Assembly: GCF_963576615.1 (NCBI RefSeq)
Contig: NC_088714.1
Location: 42,502,072 to 42,566,071, forward strand
DNA: 64,000 nt
Source: Watersipora subatra
Lineage: Eukaryota; Bryozoa; Gymnolaemata; Cheilostomatida; Watersiporidae
Reading direction: 5' to 3'
Positions 56,401 to 64,000 of this stretch are shown here, in pieces. The notes under the pieces were generated by a model. That model had not been told where the DNA came from. It worked only from the letters and a program-made list of their open reading frames with translations, and made no database searches. Made by a program: the position numbers and the translations under genes. Within the stretch, counting starts at the first letter, position 1; the number at the start of each line of letters is the position of its first letter.

Positions 56401-59400
56401 CATGCTCGTGTTCACTAGGATGATGTGAGCATGTGTTATCATTTGTCTGGTCTGCCTGATTTAACCTAATACTACCTATAGGAGAGACTTAACAAGGTAA
56501 ACAGGATGTAGAGCTGAGACATAACAATGGATAGAGAATGGCGGATGGGCTTTATCAAGATAATAACACCAGTCATTCCTACCTTTTCTTTAGAGAGCTC
56601 TTGAATCTACAATAAATAGCGCAGCTATTTAGCACAGCTAGCACAGGATAGCACAGCTAGTCTACAATAAAATAGATAAAAGAGTGATTTCATAGAACAA
56701 GACTATTAATTTTGTTGATGTCACTATAGCATCCCTTCTGCAATCCAGTCTGACAAAAGTTTATTCCACAAATATGCTGGACATCAAGCAGGCCATTGTA
56801 TTGGGCTTTCTTTGTTCCAGGTGTTACCTGCAACTCTCCTCGTCAATGTGTTACCTGCAACTCTTCTCATCAAGGTGTTACCTGCAACTCTCCTCATCAA
56901 AAAATGAACTAACTGCTGGTTTTTGTACTTTTGTGCTTTCAAAGAGATTATTTATTCACCAAGTGTATTCACCTTGGTCGACTCTAGACCAAGGTTTAGA
57001 GCCGATCTCTCTAAACTTATGTGTGAGTCAACTTTTCATTCACTTCAAATAGCGGTCAACCATTATTTAGCTAAAGGTGCATTATCTTGATCATTGTGCA
57101 AATATTGAAGGCTTTACATCTTTAGGTCTTGCAGTATAAGTATCTAACTCTCATTAAAACATAATCTACTCTCATAGTCACTTGCAAACACAAAACATCT
57201 ATGTAAATATGGATACATACACATTCCTGTTGCGCATACGTGTAGATGTATATACATATTCCTGTTGCGCAAACATTGATGTACATACGCAATCCTGTTC
57301 CTCAAACGTAGATGTACATACACATTCCTGTTGCCCATATACTGTAAAACCACTAATTGAACGCCACTTCTATTATTTGACTAACACTATGAGAGAAGGT
57401 TGAAAAATAGAGCGCCACCCTCTATTTGAACGCCTCCTCCATTTGACCATCTCTGATTTTTATGAGCCCATAATATCAAATGATCAGTAAAAAGGTGTCC
57501 ACGAATCGTATTAATAATGAATCGTTTACATTAATAACGAACAATTCTCTCATTGTCCAACTTCAAAGCTTTTCGCTTTTTTTCGTTAAAACTTTGAACG
57601 TAACACCATAGAAATAATCAATAGCGGTCTCAGGCTAATAGTAGTTCCTTGTTTAACGAGGTCTTGATACTTCGAATTACATATATGGAAAACGGTTTAA
57701 ATTTACGATGGTAGATGAACTTTGAAAGCAACGCTATAGAAATAATTACTGTCTCAGACTAGTAGTAATTCCTTGTTTAGCGCGATCTTAATACTTCGAA
57801 GAAAATGCATTTAAAAAACGGTTTGCAAGTTTTGGGCCAAGGGTTACGTTTAGCGAGCAAACTTTTACGCATTGCATTTGTGCTAAATGCAGCGCGTTAA
57901 AGTTTTGCTCTGTCAAAAAATTTTTTGAATGGTAATATCAACTAGTTCAGCAGTGCAGAAGAAGAGTTGAGACCGGAGGACATTGTGGAAGGTATTGGAC
58001 AACCAGAAGATGTTCGTTCCATCGAAAGCAACAATCAGATCGCAGTTATCCAAGCAAACAATGAAAATATTTTTGTTTTAAAGTCGTTAACTTTTGTTTC
58101 TGCATGTAATATAAGAATGGTTCGTTTATGTCACTTGTTCATGAATATATATTTATAGCATTTGGTAGATTATCATTATACAACTTATAAATTTTCAAAA
58201 TTATAGCATATTATTTGATAGCATGATTGCGGTCACCTGAACTCGGCTTACAATGGATCGAAGCTCGTAACTCCTCTTCTATTGCACATGAAAAGCTAGT
58301 TTTGGCTGTAAACTGTAGCAAACATATCAATGAGTGCAACGACCTTTTATGCAACACTGGTAAATATAGTTATAAAATAAAAATGTGTTCAAATTTAAAA
58401 TGGAATAAAAATTGAAAGTGCCAAAAAAGGACCAGGGTAATATCATCGCAGGTCAATTACAAGTAAGAGATATCAACTGGTAAAAATATTTCTCAGTTTC
58501 TCGATGCATATTTGTTAAGAGATCTTTGACAAGTTGGAGGTAAGTTAGCAGATTTATTGCAAAACTATAGGCGAAAAAGAGAGCAAAATATAGAGCTGAT
58601 TTAGCCCTTTTACGGGCTAAATTTATCTTCCCAAAATTCTGACGAGCCATTTGAAAAACACACCGCCAGCCTCTATATGAACGCCCCCTCCAATTGACTG
58701 CTACTATAGCAGAAGGGTTGAAGAATAGAGTGGCATGGCGCTCAATTAGAGGTTTTGCGGTATGTAGAAGTACATACACATACTTGTTGCCCATACATGT
58801 AGATGTACATACACATACTTGTTGCCCATACATGTAGATGTACATACACATACTTGTAGCCCATACATGTAGATGTATATACACATACTTGTTGCCCACA
58901 CATGTAGATGTACATACACATACTTGTAGCCCATACACGTAGATGTACATACACATACTTGTTGCCCATACATGTAGATGTACATACACATACTTGTTGC
59001 CCATACATGTCGATGTACATACACATACTTGTTGCCCATACATGTAGATGTACATACACATACTTGTAGCCCATACATGTAGATGCACATACACATACTT
59101 GTAGCCCATACATGTAGATGCACATACACATACTTGTAGCCCATACATGTAGATGTACATACACATACTTGTAGCCCATACACGTAGATGTACATACACA
59201 TACTTGTTGCCCATACATGTAGATGTACATACACATACTTGTTGCCCATACACGTAGATGTATATACACATACTTGTTGCCCATACATGTAGATGTACAT
59301 ACACATACTTGTTGCCCATACATGTAGATGTACATACACATACTTGTAGCCCATACATGTAGATGTATATACACATACTTGTTGCCCACACATGTAGATG

Positions 59401-61571
59401 TACATACACATACTTGTAGCCCATACATGTAGATGTACATACACATACTTGTTGCCCATACATGTAGATGTACATACACATACTTGTAGCCCATACACGT
59501 AGATGTACATACACATACTTGTTGCCCATACATGTAGATGTACATACACATACTTGTTGCCCATACACGTAGATGTATATACACATACTTGTTGCCCATA
59601 CATGTAGATGTACATACACATACTTGTTGCCCATACATGTAGATGTACATACACATACTTGTAGCCCATACACGTAGATGTACATACACATACTTGTTGC
59701 CCATACATGTAGATGTACATACACATACTTGTTGCCCATACACGTAGATGTATATACACATACTTGTTGCCCATACATGTAGATGTACATACACATACTT
59801 GTAGCCCATACATGTAGATGCACATACACATACTTGTAGCCCATACATGTAGATGTACATACACATACTTGTTGCCCATACACGTAGATGTATATACACA
59901 TACTTGTTGCCCATACATGTAGATGTACATACACATACTTGTTGCCCATACACGTAGATGTATATACACATACTTGTAGCCCATACATGTAGATGTACAT
60001 ACACATACTTGTTGCCCATACACGTAGATGTATATACACATACTTGTAGCCCATACATGTAGATGTACATACACATACTTGTTGCCCATACACGTAGATG
60101 TATATACACATACTTGTAGCCCATACATGTAGATGTACATACACATACTTGTTGCCCATACACGTAGATGTATATACACATACTTGTAGCCCATACATGT
60201 AGATGTACATACACATACTTGTTGCCCATACACGTAGATGTATATACACATACTTGTAGCCCATACATGTAGATGTACATACACATACTTGTAGCCCATA
60301 CATGTAGATGTACATACACATACTTGTTGCCCATACACGTAGATGTATATACACATACTTGTAGCCCATACATGTAGATGTACATGCACATATCTTTTGT
60401 AAAATACATATAAATAAACAACATGACTATGAAAATTTTTAGATCTGTCTGTGATGGGTTTGGCTTCTGAAACTGTTGAGAAACTAATAAGCTACATTGG
60501 AAAGAAACGACACAAAAACTGCACAAACGAAAGAGCAGATGGGTATCGATTCGGGCAATATGGCGAAAATCTTGCAATTGGCCGCAGGATTGCGAGAGTA
60601 ACAATGCATTGCGATTGTGGGAGAAATAGAGTGAAAACCCAGATTAGACATGTCTGATGGTCTTCAGCTGTTACGCAATGATTTCAGACGGCCAAGAGCA
60701 CGCGCCAAGACTGATGAAATAGTACCAAAGTCAAGTTTGTGGCAAGCGGATGAATCATCATCTTTAAACATAACCGATAGATCTTCGTTTACTGAATGTT
60801 TGTGGCTAGAAAGACTTGGTCAATAGCAGATTTTCTATCGCATTGACGCATTTAGGCATTCAGTTATACCGTGTTAAATGGCAGGTAATTCCACCACACA
60901 TCAACAATTTGAAAGCGCTTTTTGAATGATTGATGAAAGATGTTTTGTTTGTAATATCTTTATGACAGTTTATTGACAATGATAACTATGTTAAAATCAA
61001 TTAAATGGTTCTACCTACACCGCGTAGCAACAATCATTTAATTGAGCCTATGCGTGAACGTGACTTTTTTCTATAAGGTCTCTAACTTAATGGCTCTCCT
61101 CTAAATATATCTATGGACGTGCATTGTAGATACAACTGCCGACACAATTTTTCTTGATTCAGCTTTACAAGAACATGTTTTTCTGACTTCTTCATGTAGG
61201 TGCGCATACATGGTTTTTAGAAGTACTTCGAACCACCGAGAAGCATGTAGTAAAATGACTAATATTTAATTTCAATAGAAAGACATTTCAGACTAATTTT
61301 TCCATACCTCGTTAATCTGCTAATCTTTTGGAGGTTGTCCTCTCTTAGCAAGTTATCTCCTTTACACTCCAACTGGCTAGTGAAATTGGGCTGAGACGCA
61401 TTTCCACCGGATGAGCCGATGTGCTGTTTAACTTTTTCCAACTCGGTGCTAATCCGGTCCAGTTCACCGAACATTGAATTCTTGTCACTAATCTCAGTAG
61501 AAAGATGAGCAACACTCTTGGCTAATGTCACTATGTGTGACTCTAACCTTTGGAACCTCCTCTGTATTGAT
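50041..61571 (-). CDS. 3' end of a coiled-coil plus SAM-domain protein gene (5' part outside the window)
   Basis: Three minus-strand exons (61571-61308, 52653-52596, 50229-50041) have good splice sites and matching phases (2 then 0) and end in a stop. The first encodes a heptad-type coiled coil ([20 protein letters not shown], then [16 protein letters not shown]). The second and third encode a C-terminal SAM-like domain: [18 protein letters not shown] joined to [19 protein letters not shown], then [28 protein letters not shown] followed by a hydrophobic pair is the typical last helix of SAM domains, which mediate homo- or hetero-oligomerisation. I recognise the domain but not the protein family. 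Upstream exons were not found between 61572 and 64000. Confidence 0.75.
50349..50455. repeat. (TA)n microsatellite with ACATGT interruptions
   Basis: About 100 bp of TATATA broken by ACATGTA, about 120 bp upstream (minus sense) of the terminal SAM exon acceptor. A smaller AT tract is at 50640-50685. Confidence 0.95.
50740..51270. repeat. Dispersed repeat, copy B
   Basis: The second copy of the family at 33745-34590, in the same orientation and also followed by the tRNA-derived SINE. It lies in the intron of the coiled-coil/SAM gene. Confidence 0.7.
51275..51430 (+). mobile_element. tRNA-derived SINE
   Basis: A tRNA-like head with A-box-like TGGCCTTGTGGTTA and B-box GCGAGTTCAAATCTA, then a tRNA-unrelated tail ending CTTTATCGCTATAACTAGAC and AGACGAATGACAG. 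It is the most complete member in the window. Confidence 0.7.
51664..51838 (+). repeat. Short tandem repeat (ACAGCTAGTACAGGT), about 12 units
   Basis: Units of 15 bp with hexamer slippage give a Thr-Ala-Ser-Thr-Gly reading frame that continues for 43 non-repeat codons to 51971. No splice context or recognisable domain; it lies antisense in the intron of the coiled-coil/SAM gene. Confidence 0.88.
52596..52653 (-). CDS. Coiled-coil/SAM protein: 58-nt exon, first SAM helices
   Basis: The acceptor is ATATTGCAG and the donor GTTATGAG/GTGAGT. The leading G completes Arg with the AG left by the coiled-coil exon; 19 codons follow ([19 protein letters not shown]). It is too short to appear as an independent ORF. 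Confidence 0.75.
53630..53770 (-). mobile_element. tRNA-derived SINE, minus strand
   Basis: Minus-strand A-box region TTGGCCATACGGAAACACTG with GTTAGCGCTACTGCC, B box GGTTCGACTCC and tail TTTGGACAGACGGATAGG. Confidence 0.65.
53771..55450. other. Intron of the coiled-coil/SAM gene, nothing recognised
   Basis: AT-rich sequence with homopolymer A/T runs and no splice-supported exon seen. Confidence 0.45.
55451..56044. mobile_element. 594-bp TTAA-flanked MITE
   Basis: Ends TTAAATTATCACTCATGCCA and the complement of TTAAAGGGTCACTCATGTCA start imperfect inverted repeats of about 110 bp, converging on GTGATCTGACTGCCA near 55541 and its complement near 55945. The interior contains CTGCAACTTGAGC, discussed with the 40-bp minisatellite. 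Confidence 0.75.
56162..56327 (-). CDS. Possible alternative terminal exon of the coiled-coil/SAM gene
   Basis: The acceptor TTTTCCTCAG and starting phase fit the coiled-coil exon donor. The frame runs 54 codons to TAA and reads a hydrophobic stretch ([18 protein letters not shown]) and a charged end. It would give a product lacking the SAM domain. I recognise no family; it could be a chance open frame. Confidence 0.25.
56818..56901 (+). repeat. 28-bp direct repeat, three units
   Basis: GTGTTACCTGCAACTCTCCT plus CATCAAG repeats three times with small changes. Confidence 0.9.
57186..57341 (-). repeat. Diverged left remnant of the 35-bp minisatellite
   Basis: Four to five degenerate units (GTAGATGTATATACATATTC, GATGTACATACACATTCCTG, TTGCCCATA) match the large array at 58763-60393. 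They stop exactly where the TA-flanked transposon at 57342 begins. Confidence 0.8.
57342..58760. mobile_element. Full-length 1419-bp copy of the TA-flanked transposon
   Basis: Ends CTGTAAAACC and GGTTTTGCGG with flanking TA (57340-57341, 58761-58762). The interior has an acidic coding remnant ([20 protein letters not shown], about 57970-58030), shared in broken form with the copy near 27730. This could be the C-terminal tail of a pogo-type transposase (inference). It is inserted inside the 35-bp minisatellite. Confidence 0.87.
58763..60393 (-). repeat. 35-bp minisatellite, about 46 units
   Basis: The plus-strand unit is GTAGATGTACATACACATAC plus TTGTTGCCCATACAT. Variants are TTG/TAG, ACATGT/ACACGT and GTACAT/GTATAT/GCACAT. 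From about 59880 to 60290 units form a 70-bp dimer repeated six or more times. The minus strand is open in all three frames (ORFs of 547-638 codons) because the unit has no stop and 35 is not a multiple of three. Confidence 0.97.
61308..61571 (-). CDS. Coiled-coil/SAM protein: coiled-coil exon
   Basis: The acceptor is ACACTTTCAG and the donor ATTAACGAG/GTATGG. The exon starts with one base and ends with two bases of split codons. The open frame is a leucine/isoleucine heptad coiled coil followed by a Gly/Ser/Asn linker and ENLQKI-type helix ([10 protein letters not shown]). The other frames have stops. Confidence 0.75.
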
Positions 61572-62009
61572 CTGAAAGTGTAAGTGTTTATTGCAGATGC
61601 ATGTTTGTAGAGAGTTTAGGCAAGTGTTTGGACACAGTCTGAAAGCAGGCTTCAAGACATTTCTGTAGATCGATTTAGGAATTTGGAAGATGCTGATGTT
61701 TCCAGTGACCTGATATAAACCCAAATTCAGTTAAGGTTATCTGTAGGTTTATAGCTTGACTCTTATGATTGTCCACAGGCTGTGACACTGATCACGAGTC
61801 TACTTAATTCCTTTTTCTTCATAATCTTGATTATAATGAGTCTAATTAACTCATTTTTCCTTATAATGTACTCTGTTGTTTATTTAGACTGACTGTGTAA
61901 AGATGACGTATTGAAATTCAAAAAATAAAAAGAAAATTGATGTACCGAAAGACACGTAGAATGTATCTGAATCTACTTTCACACCAAAACTTATTTTCTA
62001 GATTATTAA

Positions 62010-63070
62010 CCCTTTCGCGGGCAGAGCGACGTTTTTGTCGCTTTGCGATACGGCTGCTAATGGGCAGTGCAACGTTTTTGTCGTTTCGGTAACGTATTTT
62101 ATTATGGCAGTTTCTGGTTAGCTAAATGCCGTTTTTTGTTTACTTTTTTTACCAATAGCAAGCTACGATATAGTAGTTTCGGTTAGCCTCAAAAATTGAC
62201 TTTAAGGTTAAAAAAAACGATCGTTTTTAGCAGTGATGAATAAATAAACTTTCGAAAAAAATTAGAAAATTGTTCTAAATAATTTATCAACTTTTATTTT
62301 TCTTGCTTCGGTTTTAGCTTTTATTTACCGAATTTTTTGAGAGTTTGACTTTAGTTTACTGTCATGGCGACTTCTAAAAGAATCTCCCGAGATTATTCTA
62401 ATAAAGCAAGTACTAGTACCAAAATTACTAAGAGATTCAGAGCTGACAGTGACTTTTTAGATTTAGTAGCAAGAGATGACAGTGAATCAGGTTTGGATTG
62501 TGATTGGAATGACTTTACATCTGGAAGTGATAGTGATGAAAAGGCTGGTAGCAGTAATGATGAGGATGTGAGTAGGAGTGATGCCAGTGCCTGGAAGAAT
62601 ATAACCAACATAAACAGAGATAAATCTCCTACAATTTAGCAGTTTATAGCAGTGACAGGCCCAGTATTTACTCCAGTAGATGCTCAACCAGTAGAGTATT
62701 TTGAAAAGTTTTTTGAGCCTGTCAATCCAGGAAGTACATTTTTGTGGGAGCTCTTTGTTACACGAATAAGTACATGGTGCAAAGACTGTGATGTGGGCCT
62801 TTGTAAAGAAGAATGCTTTCGAAAATATCATTCGTAAATAGACAATTATTATGAAAAGCATATATTTTATGTTATACATTTTTATTTGTTTATAATATAT
62901 ATATATGCCTATGGACATATACATGTATACATATGCACCTTTAAACATAGATATATGCACATAATAACACACAGAAAAGTGTATGAACCTTTTAAAAAAA
63001 AATTGATTTTTGGAAAATTAATTCGCCCATGGGAGTCTGATTTAGTTTTGAAAATTTGCCCGCGAAAGGG
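62010..63070 (+). mobile_element. Internally deleted piggyBac-type DNA transposon
   Basis: Terminal inverted repeats CCCTTTCGCGGGCA (62010) and TGCCCGCGAAAGGG (ends 63070) are flanked by TTAA (62006-62009) and TTGA (63071-63074, one mutation from TTAA), the piggyBac target. The left end holds tandem GGGCAG..GC..ACG plus TTTTTGTCG subterminal repeats. Inside are head and tail fragments of a transposase. Autonomous piggyBacs are usually 2-3 kb, so about half is missing. Confidence 0.87.
62364..62837 (+). pseudogene. piggyBac transposase head-to-tail remnant
   Basis: From ATG 62364 the frame encodes a basic start then an acidic, Ser/Asp-rich region (SGSDSDEKAGSSNDEDVS), typical of piggyBac N-termini. 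An in-frame TAG at 62637 interrupts it. The frame then continues QFIAVTGPVF and VEYFEKFF (start of the core domain) and jumps to a C-terminal Cys/His domain (CKDCDVGLCKEECFRKYH). The DDD catalytic core is absent, so it cannot encode an active enzyme. Confidence 0.8.
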
Positions 63071-63624
63071 TTGATAGTCTGATTGCACAATGAAAAGGTT
63101 GACTTACAAGCTTATTAATGTCTAGTTAATGTGATAAACCCATATCAGAACTAATTAGTTAGATCAATTTCCTCAACCTGGTTGGGATATAAAAACAGAA
63201 CCTAACTAGATTTTACATACTCCATACACATACACTCAGCACGTTAATGGCCAAAACTTCCATCTATGTCAGAGCAAAATAAAGTCAGTTTCCAAAGAGT
63301 ATTTCTGCCTGTAAAGAAGAAACGCGGTGAACAGTTTAAATGGCTGTTGAAGCACACTACAGTAGTGACAGCAACGTACGTTCAGCTAGGTTTTGTGATA
63401 GAGTTTAACGATATCCTTCAACCAAACTTTTATAAATTCTATCTTCGTGCCTTCAAATAGCGAATGCAGCAAACAAAGGCAGAAAAGCATTTAACTGTAA
63501 TAAATAAAAAGAAAACATAAGTGTTCAACAACAGCAAGGTATCCACTGAACACTGGTTTACAACGATCTAGTACCATGGCAGTCTAGTGTACTGTGAGAG
63601 ATAGTCATGTGTAATATCTGTATG

Positions 63625-63760
63625 TACTAGCAGCTGTGTGACAGCCATTAGAGCTTCCAACCAGTGATGCCAAAAGTCGGGAGTTTGAATCCCCTATGAT
63701 GGACTCTTATTTCTAATTATTAACCGTAGCTTTGGACAGATAGACACGGCTTAAGTACAG
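63625..63760 (+). mobile_element. tRNA-derived SINE
   Basis: GCCATTAGAGCTTCCAACC head, B box GGGAGTTTGAATCCCC and tail GCTTTGGACAGATAGACAC. Confidence 0.6.
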
Positions 63761-64000
63761 ATCGTTCCTTTAGTAATTGCAACATACAAGTTGAAACAAC
63801 TCCTATACAAAAAAGGTAGGTTGCTTTAAATATGCAAAATTTCATCATTTTAATATAGTTTTTACAATTATCTAAGATTTTAAGAAAACTTTTGTCCAAT
63901 GTTTAATGTTATTACCCTTGATGAACGTCTTGACGCCTATCTAGGCAAACTTTACCAACCTTTTTATTTATTATTAAATATTTTACAGCCACATCTGTGA

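Noticed and set aside
58453-60604. ORFs of 547-638 codons with CMYIYMYG-type repeats
   Set aside because: Three-frame read-through of the 35-bp minisatellite; ends run into transposon or random sequence.

Overview
This window is AT-rich genomic DNA from an animal: multi-exon genes with GT..AG introns, AATAAA signals, tRNA-derived SINEs, TA- and TTAA-flanked DNA transposons and a very high load of minisatellites. The gene set (a glycoprotein-hormone beta subunit, a sphingosine-1-phosphate phosphatase, a GOST-family seven-pass protein) fits an invertebrate bilaterian, plausibly a lophotrochozoan. The species cannot be fixed from sequence alone.

Layout. (1) 5201-17895, plus strand: a complete six-exon GPR180/TMEM145-like (GOST family) membrane protein. 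Its introns hold a hAT-like element with a TTAA element nested in it, a 3.9 kb 40-bp minisatellite and a 65-bp minisatellite. (2) 18552-42010, minus strand, tail-to-tail with gene 1: a six-coding-exon sphingosine-1-phosphate phosphatase (SGPP1/2-like, 431 aa reconstructed) with all three lipid-phosphatase motifs. Catalytic motif C3 sits on a hidden 90-nt exon at 39583-39672. Two introns of 9-10 kb carry three minisatellites, a nested transposon pair, a Tigger/pogo relic and MITEs. (3) 43990-48502, minus strand: a two-exon glycoprotein hormone beta-5-like (thyrostimulin beta) precursor of 122 aa with ten cysteines, and a TATA box plus CRE-like site upstream. Its intron holds a 15-bp minisatellite. 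(4) 50041-61571, minus strand: the 3' end of a gene whose product ends in a coiled coil followed by a SAM domain. The 5' part lies beyond the right edge. (5) 62010-63070: an internally deleted piggyBac element with transposase head and tail fragments.

Almost all the very long apparent ORFs (8.5-12.3 kb, 46.4-47.2 kb, 58.5-60.6 kb) are read-through of tandem repeats, not genes. The 40-bp and 35-bp arrays are open in all three frames of one strand because the unit lacks stops and its length is not divisible by three. Tandem arrays cover roughly 10 kb, about one sixth of the window, and nearly all lie in introns.

Functionally, the three recognised genes are a secreted cystine-knot hormone subunit, a lipid-signal-terminating ER phosphatase and a Golgi/plasma-membrane-type seven-pass protein. 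Nothing suggests they work as a cluster. No CRISPR, rRNA or canonical tRNA gene was seen. All exon models come from splice signals, phase agreement and remembered family motifs; no database or transcript evidence was available.
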